Positions 16,233 to 24,819 of a stretch of 64,000 bases of DNA are shown here, piece after piece. A model generated the notes under the pieces. The model worked only from the letters and a program-made list of their open reading frames with translations. It was not told the DNA's origin and did no database searches. The stretch's first letter is position 1, and each line of letters opens with the position of its first letter. This stretch comes from Phycisphaerales bacterium (lineage in GTDB: Bacteria; Planctomycetota; Phycisphaerae; Sedimentisphaerales; UBA12454), in the NCBI GenBank assembly GCA_003142595.1, contig PLMU01000006.1:128840-192839 (forward strand), written 5' to 3'. The position numbers were made by a program, and so were the translations under genes.

Positions 16233-17093
16233 ACGTAGCCTCCCGATGCGTCGGGATCTACGCTTCGCTTCGACGCTACGGCTCCGACAAAGGCACAAAG
16301 ACACGAAGAAATTTTAAATTTCAAATTTTGACGTAAGTCATTAGAAAAAAAATTTTATTTTTTTATAACTCCTTATTTCAGGTTTCTAAACAAGCTTTAA
16401 GTCTTTATTTTATTTTGAAAAATAAGGACTTATAAAAATCCGATCGAACAAAAGTGATCTTTTTTTTAACAAAGCGCGCAAGTTCTTGCGCGAAATATTC
16501 TTTTTTTTTCGACACATTTCCAAAATTCATTAAAAAGTGACCCAAATCGAGGTCGTTTTGAGGCAAAATTGAGAGAAATTCATACAAACTTATGAAAAAA
16601 ACTGGCTAAATCACAAGTTTTTGGGTGCGAGATTGGGAAATCTTTAATATCCATAATTACGGTAGCCACGAAGGCACAAAGACACAAATAATTTAGACGC
16701 GGATTGCGCGGATGACGCGGATTTTTTTAACCACGAATAAACACGAATGAACACGAATTTTCACCACGAAGGCACGAAGTTATTGCTTTAAGGCGTCCCT
16801 TAGGGATAATAAATTCAAAGCTTATGCCTTACTTACAAGCGAGCTTGACGTCGGCATTTCACTTTGAATTTTACTGCTGCGCAGACTTGCCTTAAAGCAA
16901 TTGCATGATGGTTTTGCTGAAGCAAAAAAGATAATTTAAAAGTATTGAAGCGGGGGATAAAAGTCGGGGGTCGTTAGTCCCGCCTGTCCGTCTCGCCAGA
17001 GGCAAGCAAGCTGAGGCGGGTAAATTTTGTCGTTGAGTTTGGGAAAATTATGGATGAAGCAACAGAGGAAATTTGGAAATAGGGAAACGTCCA
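16233..17093. other. 860-bp non-coding stretch with foldback sequences
   Basis: No convincing gene. It contains an IR next to dacB (TCCCGATGCGTCGGGA at 16241-16256, enclosed by CGTAGC/GCTACG at 16234 and 16275), very A/T-rich DNA with a GCGC-rich palindrome near 16473-16490, degenerate CACGAAGGCACRAAG-type repeats (16660-16780), a large nested foldback (16782-16901) and a CCCGCCT/AGGCGGG palindrome (16979-17020). Confidence 0.7.
16782..16901. repeat. nested 120-bp foldback element
   Basis: The outer 13-bp arms ATTGCTTTAAGGC (16782-16794) and its complement (16889-16901) enclose a 10-bp pair (16811-16820 with 16862-16871), a 4-bp pair (16825-16828 with 16853-16856) and a CAAG-CGAG-CTTG tetraloop stem near 16835. 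Each side also has a mini-stem (TCCC-TTA-GGGA near 16796). This is consistent with a multibranched RNA or a MITE/REP-like element. The family is unrecognised. Confidence 0.6.
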
Positions 17094-17309
17094 CTATTTA
17101 ATTCTGTTTATAGAAATTGCAGGTAACTTGTTTGGATTACGAGATTGAGGATTGATATGTCTTACTATGGGGCCCTCTTGCACAACAGATGGATTGGAAA
17201 TAGTTATCTGGATTTGAGAGTTCCACAAACCTACTAGTCCCATTAGTTCAGAGGGGTTTTCTTCTTTATTCCCACCCACAGACACAGACCATATTTTTTC
17301 TAATGTCAT
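17094..17309 (-). CDS. small hypothetical protein downstream of the SDH-type protease
   Basis: A 71-aa product starting MTLEKIWSVSVGGNKE, with GGAG 7 bp before ATG 17309 and only 4 bp after the protease stop. The tail is rich in Pro, Asn, Ser and Ile, with no membrane segment. I do not recognise it. The tight spacing suggests a partner or substrate of the protease-like protein. Confidence 0.65.
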   Translation of the reverse strand: MTLEKIWSVSVGGNKEENPSELMGLVGLWNSQIQITISNPSVVQEGPIVRHINPQSRNPNKLPAISINRIK

Positions 17310-17313
17310 TTTT

Positions 17314-18507
17314 CTACTCCAATTTCCAACCTGAGTTGAATGTAATATGCTCGAATCCAACTTGTGGAAGTGATTTTAATAAATTATTAAGAACGGCTTG
17401 AGCGGCAGCATTCAAGCACTGTTGCACGGTTACTTGAAAAATAGCTTGAACAAGATTATTAAGTTGTGTCGGATCAAGACCCGCTGGCAAATTGGATATA
17501 TTAATTGGCGGCAAGGTAATATTGCCAAGAGAAATATTTATATTAGGCGGTATACTTCTTAGCTTTTTAACCTTGAGAGACTTTCGACATACATCAAAAC
17601 GTGAATTGCTTTCAATACAGGCGGAAGGTAAGTTTTCCCAAGTATACTCTTCAAGATTATTTATTATAAGATGTTCTTCTGGTAAAAAAGGATTCTCAAG
17701 CTGAAAAAATTCACGATACTCAAGATAAAGGTTCCAAAGATCTTCTTCGAGACCAACGGATTCAGCATTTATTACTTGCTTTAATCCGAGATATTTTAAA
17801 GCTTCCGTTTTATTAATAGCGTGATTATGTGAATATAATTCTGATGATAATTTTTTAATAATATCTTTGTTTTCTTCCTCCGTAAAAGGTTTTGCACGTG
17901 TATCGAGCAATCGACGACCAACTAATTTTGTTTCTTCTAATAGTCGATTTACTGCTCCTAGTGCCAACGGGTGAACTTGTGAAATTAATTCTTTAATGCC
18001 ATTCATTTTTTCCAAAGGAGTTTCGCGATTTATCCGTTCAATCAAAGCAAAATATCCATTTACGTCTTCCACAGACAATGGCAATCTGGTATTAGTGTTT
18101 CCCTCTTTTGGATTATATGGGCCATTCATAATTGTTGCATCTATTGGACCAAGCTCGGCTTTTTTGGTCATGATAATTTCATCGGCACCGAGGGCAACAA
18201 CGGTTGCTGCGCTATGCGCACGATAAGGGATCAAAACATTAAAATCTCCTTTGTGGCAATATTCGCGAAACATCGAAACTATAGTCCAAGGGACGTCACT
18301 TTGTCCACCTCGGCTATATATGAATAGGTCAAGTCTGTCGTTTTTGTCAGCTTTTAAAGATAATAGATGATCATGTATTATTGAAACAGTATCGCCAGCT
18401 ATTTGTGCAGCTAGATTGGTACGGTCACTCGTTATGTACGCAATGACCTTCGACTTCCGTTTTCCTTCTATCTGTTTTATTAATGCTAGTCGGGACTCTC
18501 TTGACAT
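17314..18507 (-). CDS. serine dehydrogenase proteinase-like protein (SDH protease, ClpP/crotonase fold)
   Basis: A 397-aa protein of the SDH_protease type, related to ClpP and SppA. Residues about 18-170 carry the fold: VIAYITSDR, LDLFIYSRGGQSDVPW (oxyanion/structural Gly segment), AHSAATVVALGADEIIM with the candidate nucleophile Ser, then KAELGPIDATI. The middle is helical. The C-terminal 90 residues are low-charge, rich in Asn, Leu and Pro (PPNINISLGNITLPPINISNLP), and may mediate assembly. No signal peptide is seen. The function of this family is poorly known. It is unlike the neighbouring housekeeping genes. Confidence 0.75.
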   Translation of the reverse strand: MSRESRLALIKQIEGKRKSKVIAYITSDRTNLAAQIAGDTVSIIHDHLLSLKADKNDRLDLFIYSRGGQSDVPWTIVSMFREYCHKGDFNVLIPYRAHSAATVVALGADEIIMTKKAELGPIDATIMNGPYNPKEGNTNTRLPLSVEDVNGYFALIERINRETPLEKMNGIKELISQVHPLALGAVNRLLEETKLVGRRLLDTRAKPFTEEENKDIIKKLSSELYSHNHAINKTEALKYLGLKQVINAESVGLEEDLWNLYLEYREFFQLENPFLPEEHLIINNLEEYTWENLPSACIESNSRFDVCRKSLKVKKLRSIPPNINISLGNITLPPINISNLPAGLDPTQLNNLVQAIFQVTVQQCLNAAAQAVLNNLLKSLPQVGFEHITFNSGWKLE

Positions 18508-18763
18508 CTCTTACTTTTCCATAATAACAATACATAAAAAGTTTATGCTTATTAGTAATATATTGATTTTCCGTAATCCTGTAGTATATATTCTTGTTTT
18601 ATAATACTCCAGACGACTCTCTGGCGCAACCTCATCACAAACCGACAAATTATACTCTATATATTATAAAAAGCAAGCAATTTTGGGTGTTGGTTTTTGA
18701 CAAAAAAATTGGCAAATTACCCTCTCTAATAACACCACTATAGCAATGGCAGGGCTAACCAAT
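18508..18763. other. intergenic, no feature recognised
   Basis: About 256 bp of A/T-rich DNA between the divergent-looking protease gene and the kinase 3' end. No hairpin terminator or gene was seen. Confidence 0.5.
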
Positions 18764-19534
18764 TTATATCGGAAGGGTGATTATGAATTTCGTGCCTTGA
18801 TTAGGTTTAGACTCGACACTAATCGCACCGCCGTGCGATCCTACTATCTCCTTGCAAAATACAAGGCCGAGACCGGAGCCGACTCTGGCGGCAGGCCCTT
18901 CAGGGGTCTTTGTTGTAAAGAACGGCTCAAATAATTTGTCCATATTCTCCTGCTGGATTCCGCAGCCTGTATCGCTGACTTCTATAATAACCGTATCCTG
19001 CTGCCTGCGAGCGTTTATCTGGAGCGTTCCGCCGGAGGGCATCATCGCTTCACGAGCATTTAAAATCAGGTTCATTAAGACCTGCTGCATCTGGACCGGA
19101 ACAGCGGTAATGTCAAGCTCATCGGGGATTTGAATCTTGAGTTTAAGGCTGTCTTTTTCAAACTCTCTGCCGATGCAGGAAAAGACCTCTTCGACGAGCT
19201 GTTTCAATCTGCATTGGCGTTTTTCAACTGCTTCGCCGTTGACGACGGCAAGCATACTTTCGAGAATTTCAGATGCCCTTGCGCTGTTGTGAACGGTCTT
19301 TTGCAGGGCCTTTTCAGTTAACGGCAGGTCTGTTGGATTATTTAACGCTACCTGAGCGTAATTGCCCAGCGGCATAAGAATATTATTAATTTCGTGTGCG
19401 ACAATCGCACTGATAGTGCCCAGATTTGCCAGGGCCTGGAGCTTTGCCAGGCGGGCTTCAAGCTCTTTGTTCTGCTGGAGTTGCAGGTTAATCTCTTTGT
19501 TGAGAGAACGACGCTTTTCAATTAGTTGAGGCAT
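18764..19534 (-). CDS. soluble sensor-less histidine kinase
   Basis: A 256-aa kinase with a short N-terminal coiled coil (about residues 5-35) and no sensor, PAS or membrane domain. The H-box is AHEINN with phospho-His at about 47. It is followed by an N-box (NLILNAREAMMPSGG), G1 (DTGCGI), F-box (FEPFFTTKTPEG) and G2 (GSGLGLVFCKEIVG), so the catalytic domain is complete. It is probably activated by a partner protein. It diverges from a small gene and a lone receiver (19988-20467), its likely phosphate acceptor. A CCCGCC palindrome lies before the start. Confidence 0.9.
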   Translation of the reverse strand: MPQLIEKRRSLNKEINLQLQQNKELEARLAKLQALANLGTISAIVAHEINNILMPLGNYAQVALNNPTDLPLTEKALQKTVHNSARASEILESMLAVVNGEAVEKRQCRLKQLVEEVFSCIGREFEKDSLKLKIQIPDELDITAVPVQMQQVLMNLILNAREAMMPSGGTLQINARRQQDTVIIEVSDTGCGIQQENMDKLFEPFFTTKTPEGPAARVGSGLGLVFCKEIVGSHGGAISVESKPNQGTKFIITLPI

Positions 19535-19656
19535 TGTTGTTTCCTGCCCCGCCTCGAGCGGCGGGGGCTAAATAAAAAAAACTATGAAAAAAACAATTTT
19601 ACGATAAAATTACAATATTATATTTATCGACATTTAAGAAGAATTTCCTTAAAGAT

Positions 19657-19911
19657 ATGGATAATAAGGCCGTTTTAGAAGAAATGCTTGAGTTACTTGA
19701 GAAACGTAATGTTAAAATACGTAAAGATTCGCTGGGCGGGGGCGGGTCAGGATTGTGCAAAATAAAAGGCGAATACCTGTTCTTTCTGGATATGGATTCA
19801 AGCTCTTATGAAGTCGCGATAAGCTGCGCAAAGGCTGTGAATGAAATTATAGATATTGAAACAATATATTTAAAGCCGGAAGTAAGGGAGTTCCTAGAAA
19901 GCAGCAGCTAA
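19657..19911 (+). CDS. small hypothetical protein next to two-component genes
   Basis: An 84-aa soluble protein with an N-terminal helix (AVLEEMLELLEKRNVKIRKD), a Gly-rich turn (GGGGSG) and a beta segment GEYLFFLDMDSSSYE. It ends with helices. I do not recognise it. It lies between the divergent kinase and the receiver gene, co-directional with the latter, and may regulate that pair. Confidence 0.65.
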   Translation: MDNKAVLEEMLELLEKRNVKIRKDSLGGGGSGLCKIKGEYLFFLDMDSSSYEVAISCAKAVNEIIDIETIYLKPEVREFLESSS

Positions 19912-19987
19912 GATGCGGCTGCAGTAAATTAAATATTAAAAATCAAAATGCAAAATTGTGGAGTTCGGCCTTCGGCCGAGGATGACT

Positions 19988-20467
19988 ATGACAAAAAATA
20001 TGGCGAAACAAGAAAGCAGTGAAGAGAACATAAAAAACGCAACGATACTTGTCGTTGACGACAACGAGCAGAACCTTGAACTTCTGCAGGCATATCTCGA
20101 AGACCTTCAGTGCCGCACGATTCCCGCAAAGGACGGCGTAGAAGCGCTTGAAATAATAAAGAAATCAAAACCTGATTTGGTGCTGCTGGATGTTATGATG
20201 CCGAAGATGAGCGGGTTCGAGGTTTGCAGGAGAATTAAAAATAATCCTCAGACGGCGGATTTGCCGGTGATTATGGTTACGGCACTTAATGAGCTGGGCG
20301 ATATCGAAAGGGCGATTGAGTCCGGAACAGACGATTTTTTAAGCAAGCCGGTGAATAAACTGGAGCTTATAACCCGCGTAAAAACAATGCTCAAACTCAA
20401 GCATCTTTCCGACCGGCTCGAAAGAACGCTTGCGTATCTGAGCGAAATGGAAAAACAAACGAAATAG
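19988..20467 (+). CDS. single-domain response regulator
   Basis: A 159-aa CheY-like receiver with a short basic N-terminus and a C-terminal coiled-coil helix but no output domain. Key residues are the acidic pair D24/D25 (LVVDDNEQN), phospho-acceptor D68 (LVLLDVMMPKMSG), Thr in MVTALNE and Lys in LSKPVNK. ATG 19988 is chosen because GAGG lies 6 bp upstream. It probably takes phosphate from the divergent kinase. Its own output is unknown. Confidence 0.88.
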   Translation: MTKNMAKQESSEENIKNATILVVDDNEQNLELLQAYLEDLQCRTIPAKDGVEALEIIKKSKPDLVLLDVMMPKMSGFEVCRRIKNNPQTADLPVIMVTALNELGDIERAIESGTDDFLSKPVNKLELITRVKTMLKLKHLSDRLERTLAYLSEMEKQTK

Positions 20468-20673
20468 GATACTGCTGGTCTTATTTATTGCTATTATTAG
20501 CGAAAAAGTCGCTAAACACGTCATAGGACTACCAAGGAAAACCCCTGTTTTGAGCTAAAAACCGGAATTTTGGGGGTAAATCGATTAAGACAGGCCCAAG
20601 GGGGGTCGATACCACAATAGCTTAAAAGTTAAAGTTAAAAACTCTAAACTTTGGAATTAAACGAGCTTATTGT

Positions 20674-22254
20674 ATGTCAAAAATACTTGAAATCCTCGGC
20701 AGGGCAGTGACGGTGAATACTGCCGGCCTGCTTTGGCAATGGATTGATATGACAATAACTTCTAACCCCGAAGGGGGCTACGAGGCTATTAATGAAATAT
20801 TGAATTTGGTTTCCCTGGCCAGTTTCGATATAGCTGAGGAATCAACCGCACAATACCTCCTTGAAAGACCCAGTTGCGCCATCGGCAGAATGGCTGCGAC
20901 TGCACTTTGCCTTGAGAAATCAGACCTTAAAGGGGCGATAGAAAATCTCCAGACTATTTATTGCAAACAGCCGAATAATACAATCGCGCTGTATGCGATG
21001 GGGCATTGCTATGAAAGACTATATAAGGAAGCGGAAGCAATAGAATTTTATCAGGACTGCCTGAAGTTCAAGAATTACCTGGAACTGCCGCGATTGAGAC
21101 TTGCGGCGATATATTTCAAAAACGGGCAGATTGAAAAGGCAATACAGGAATACCGCAAACAAATCAGCGAATATCCAGACGATATAGAAACTCTGGTTTT
21201 GCTGGGACATTTGTATATGGAAATAGGCGATAACGAATCGGCGGTTGAGGCGTTCAATAACGCTATCCTGATACATCCTGACAATTTTAACAGCACGGCG
21301 AGCGAAGAAGAAAAAATCCATGAATTGATGGAACAAAGCACCTATGAGGCGATAGATTATTTGAATGAGCTTCTGGAAAAGAACCCTGAGTCGGCGGATT
21401 TACATGTTCAGATGGCGGAGATTTTAGCGCAAAACGAAGACTTCGCACAAGCTGTTGTTCATCTCGAAAAAGCAATAAGATTCGAGCCGAATTGCCTGGC
21501 GGCATACGTGAAACTCGGCTCATTATATGTAATGAATTCGAATTTGTCGCTGGCGGCTGAATTATTTAATAAGGCAGGCGCGATAAATGACGAGATTGTC
21601 GACGCGTATGTCGGGCTGGCGGCGGCACAGAAGAAACTGGCCGACGAAACTTCGGCGATGGCGACATTAAGCCTGGCCGGGGCGATTATGCAAAACAGCT
21701 GCATATTATTTGCCGAGGCGGCAAGATTGAGACTTAGCGCCGCAAACGGGGTTGAAATCGACAAGCGAACGGCTGACAAAATCGTTCTTGAGACGTTCGA
21801 GAGAGGATATATGGAAAATCCTGAAAATCTCTCTATCGGATACGCCCTGGGCACAATTCTAATGAAACACAGGCAATTCAAGCAGGCAGGCGAGAAATTC
21901 GCGGATGTTTTCCAAAGAAACGAGACAAATTACAGGGCATTGACAAGGCTGGTACTTTGCTTTGCTGAACTGAATGATAAAACGCAGGCAATGCGATATC
22001 TGGAAGCACAAAACAAGCCAGGCAGCAAGCTAATAGAACTGCATTACAAAACAGCACTTTTATACTGCAACAGGGCAGCATTCATGAACGCCCTTGAGAC
22101 AAGCAGAAAAGAAGATCTTAAAGACTTCGATGCGGCTGGGACATTTACGACATTAAACGAAACACTTCAGAATATGGGGCTGATTGACCGTGCTTACGCC
22201 TGCTGGAATTTGCTGGGCGATATGGTCAACGCGGCTTCACAACGGGTTGAATAA
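20674..22254 (+). CDS. large cytoplasmic TPR protein
   Basis: A 526-aa protein with no signal peptide. TPR-like helix pairs run from about residue 80 to 470, for example NTIALYAMGHCYERLYKEAEA and IETLVLLGHLYMEIGDNESAV. The N-terminal 70 residues are unassigned. It follows the receiver gene by 206 bp, so it may be a scaffold for the signalling pair, but no direct evidence ties them. No enzymatic domain was found. Confidence 0.8.
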   Translation: MSKILEILGRAVTVNTAGLLWQWIDMTITSNPEGGYEAINEILNLVSLASFDIAEESTAQYLLERPSCAIGRMAATALCLEKSDLKGAIENLQTIYCKQPNNTIALYAMGHCYERLYKEAEAIEFYQDCLKFKNYLELPRLRLAAIYFKNGQIEKAIQEYRKQISEYPDDIETLVLLGHLYMEIGDNESAVEAFNNAILIHPDNFNSTASEEEKIHELMEQSTYEAIDYLNELLEKNPESADLHVQMAEILAQNEDFAQAVVHLEKAIRFEPNCLAAYVKLGSLYVMNSNLSLAAELFNKAGAINDEIVDAYVGLAAAQKKLADETSAMATLSLAGAIMQNSCILFAEAARLRLSAANGVEIDKRTADKIVLETFERGYMENPENLSIGYALGTILMKHRQFKQAGEKFADVFQRNETNYRALTRLVLCFAELNDKTQAMRYLEAQNKPGSKLIELHYKTALLYCNRAAFMNALETSRKEDLKDFDAAGTFTTLNETLQNMGLIDRAYACWNLLGDMVNAASQRVE

Positions 22255-22379
22255 CAAATAAGCCTTATTACGTTATCCGCAGCCATTTTCTAAAAAAGGT
22301 GAATGAAACATAACATATATTATGGGACGTTATATATAATGCAGCAAAACGCCATTAAGAATAGTTTTTAATAAATTCG

Positions 22380-23033
22380 TCAATTAGATTCGTTTACTTC
22401 GGGAATTGTCCTTCTGGACTGCTTTGGCGGTGTTGTCGTTGTTTGGTCTGATTCAATCGGCTTAGGCTTGGTTTCAACGGGGATTGAAGGCTTCTGGTAT
22501 GTGGACCGGCTGGCAATCTCAATGGCCTTGGAGATATTCTTATCGCCGTATTGCAGCGAACAGGCAGAGACAAACTGGCAGGCCTTGATAATGTGTCTGC
22601 GAGACGAGTTTTCCATACCGGCCGGCAGATACTTTGAAATATAGGAAATATCTCTAAGAGGCGATATCGCGATAGTAAAAAGTATAAAATTAGTGATTAG
22701 TAATCCGCCGGCAAAGGCCAAAATTGCTCCGCAGATGGTATCTACCAGCCTTGGAAGTGAAACGCAGAAAGTTTTAGTCAAATATATAAAGCTTATAAAT
22801 TGCGAGATAATAAAATAAATAAGTGTTACTAAAAACATAACCGTGATATTGGCAGATGAGCCGAGGGGGTCTAAATACTCCCCTGCCAGGTCGAGAACCA
22901 TCGGGGTAATCATTATGCCAAGATAAACGGCGAGAATAGTATTAAATGCGAACGGCCAGACGGCGAAAAGGCCTTTTTTGTAACCCCAAAGCCCAAACAA
23001 TGCCGCAACAATTAATGTAAATATACAAGTCAT
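22380..23033 (-). CDS. CvpA-family-like membrane protein
   Basis: A 217-aa protein with four hydrophobic segments (about residues 2-22, 25-45, 60-82 and 100-125) and a soluble C-terminal tail with Pro/Lys/Thr-rich low complexity. The pattern FGLWGYKKGLFAVWPFAFNTILAVYLG resembles the CvpA start. ATG 23033 is used because AAGG lies 8 bp upstream and upstream codons belong to the GspE-like gene, which ends 10 bp away. CvpA proteins are envelope-associated. The role here is unknown. Confidence 0.65.
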   Translation of the reverse strand: MTCIFTLIVAALFGLWGYKKGLFAVWPFAFNTILAVYLGIMITPMVLDLAGEYLDPLGSSANITVMFLVTLIYFIISQFISFIYLTKTFCVSLPRLVDTICGAILAFAGGLLITNFILFTIAISPLRDISYISKYLPAGMENSSRRHIIKACQFVSACSLQYGDKNISKAIEIASRSTYQKPSIPVETKPKPIESDQTTTTPPKQSRRTIPEVNESN

Positions 23034-23043
23034 AATTTCAGCC

Positions 23044-24576
23044 TTAAGAAATCCTCTTAATCTCCTCGAGAGATGTAACGCCCGCAATAACAAGTTTCAT
23101 CGCCTGCTTATGCAGATTGTTTTTCATCTGCTCATCGTCCTTTACGCTGCTTGCGACGGTAATTTTGCTCTCGGAAATTTTGCGTTTAACCTCATCGTCA
23201 ATAACCATAATATCAAAAACTCCGATTCTGCCTTTGTAACCGGTGCCGCCGCATTTGCTGCAGCCAACCGGGGCATATATATTGCCAGGGTCAATATTTT
23301 TCTGCCGTAATGCGTTAATCTGCGCATCGCTCAAAGAGGCCTCCGATTTGCATTCATTGCAAAGTTTTCTGACAAGCCTCTGCGAAATTATGAGGTTAAG
23401 ACCTGAAGCCATCAGCAAAGGACTGATGTGGAGATCTAAAAGGCGGACCAGTGCAGCGCTATTGCTGCTGCTGTGCAGAGTCGCCAAAACCATATGGCCG
23501 GTCTGAGAAGCCTTTAAAGCAATAGAAGCCGTTTCTTCGTCTCGAATTTCGCCGACCATTATAACATCAGGGTCTTGTCTTAATATGCTGCGAAGCGATT
23601 TTGCGAAGGTAATATCAGCTTTTGAGTTCACCTCAATCTGGCTGGCACCGGTCAGGACGTATTCGACGGGGTCTTCAATCGTAATGACATTGCGGGTATA
23701 AAAATCTATTTCCCTGAGCATCGCATAAAGCGAGGTGCTCTTGCCGCTGCCTGTCGGGCCGCAGAAAAGTATCATTCCTGAATCTTTGCTTAAAATATCC
23801 CTGACAATCTGGCAGGTCCGCTCGTCCATCCCGATTTCAGATAAAGTTTGCGGCGCAAGGTTCTGGTTCAATATTCTTATGGAAAGCTTTTCGCCGTGCA
23901 ATATTCCTGCGCTTGCAACACGAAAAGATACAGAGCCGTCGGGCGTTTTGGCGACAAAAGCGCCGTCCTGCGGCCGGCGCTTTTCGGCTATGTCCATTCC
24001 AGAAATTGCCTTTATGCTGTTAACTACCGCGCCGCAAAGAAAAGAATCAATTTTTTTATAAGGACTCAACACGCCATCGACTCTGAACCTGACGTCATAG
24101 TCAAAATTCTCAGCAGGGTTGATGAGTATATCGCTGGCCAGCATTTCAACCGCATCGCCAATCAGTCGTTCGGCGACGGCGACGGTTTGCTTGGCATAGT
24201 CATCGTTAGATTTACCGCCGTATATTTCATGGATACTTCTACCGGAGGGGTCGAGAAGTATAATTGAAGCATTGCCTCTTGCCCCCCCGAGCTTTATGTA
24301 TTTAATGGTTTTTATGGCGTGACCGAATGTCGTGATGAAAGCATCGACTATCGAAACGCCGGTTTGCTCGACCTTCTTAAAAACCTCGTGGGTAAAGAAT
24401 AAAAACAGCACAAAAGGTGCTGCAAACAGCATTAATACGTTTGTCCAGGGCTTCAAACGGGCACTAATCAGGGAACTAAGCTCGAATCTCTGAAGCAGAT
24501 ACATACAAAGATAGAACCAGAATACAAGAAAAGCCACTTTATAGGGGCTAAACAGCAGTTCTATCGCAACAAGCAT
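23044..24576 (-). CDS. GspE/PulE-type ATPase with N-terminal membrane segments
   Basis: A 510-aa member of the type II secretion / type IV pilus ATPase family. Walker A GPTGSGKST lies at about 273-281, followed by an Asp box (ITIEDPVEY), Walker B (DPDVIMVGEIRDEETA), a His box (TGHMVLATLHS) and a C-terminal four-Cys zinc motif (LCNEC and GCSKCGG). Unlike canonical GspE it begins with two membrane segments (about 5-27 and 45-63) and lacks the usual N1 domain. No other secretion gene is nearby. It is paired with the CvpA-like gene. Confidence 0.88.
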   Translation of the reverse strand: MLVAIELLFSPYKVAFLVFWFYLCMYLLQRFELSSLISARLKPWTNVLMLFAAPFVLFLFFTHEVFKKVEQTGVSIVDAFITTFGHAIKTIKYIKLGGARGNASIILLDPSGRSIHEIYGGKSNDDYAKQTVAVAERLIGDAVEMLASDILINPAENFDYDVRFRVDGVLSPYKKIDSFLCGAVVNSIKAISGMDIAEKRRPQDGAFVAKTPDGSVSFRVASAGILHGEKLSIRILNQNLAPQTLSEIGMDERTCQIVRDILSKDSGMILFCGPTGSGKSTSLYAMLREIDFYTRNVITIEDPVEYVLTGASQIEVNSKADITFAKSLRSILRQDPDVIMVGEIRDEETASIALKASQTGHMVLATLHSSSNSAALVRLLDLHISPLLMASGLNLIISQRLVRKLCNECKSEASLSDAQINALRQKNIDPGNIYAPVGCSKCGGTGYKGRIGVFDIMVIDDEVKRKISESKITVASSVKDDEQMKNNLHKQAMKLVIAGVTSLEEIKRIS

Positions 24577-24697
24577 TTTCAAGCCTTATCGCTCCTCACT
24601 AATCCTATTTTTTCCCTGTTTTCCTTTAATATTAATAAACCGGATAAGATAACACAACAAAAAAAGTTAAATGATTATGACATAAAGGGCTTTTTTA

Positions 24698-24725
24698 TTG
24701 ACAGTTAAGCCTGATAATTTATAAT
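24698..24725 (+). promoter_or_regulatory. consensus sigma70 promoter of the HEAT-propeller operon
   Basis: TTGACA (24698-24703), a 16-bp spacer and TATAAT (24720-24725), both perfect hexamers, with a start expected near 24732, 88 bp before the HEAT gene. Confidence 0.75.
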
Positions 24726-24819
24726 CGGTTATCATTAAAATTGTTCTTTAATGGTCTTGATTGTCAGTTTGTTTTTGGTGTTTTATCGTCAGATGCGGCA
24801 TAGCTTTGGAGATATTTAG

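Noticed and set aside
16405-16587. 60-codon minus-strand frame in the non-coding gap
   Set aside because: Lys/Phe-rich, from A/T runs and a GCGC palindrome, and no convincing start signal; treated as non-coding.
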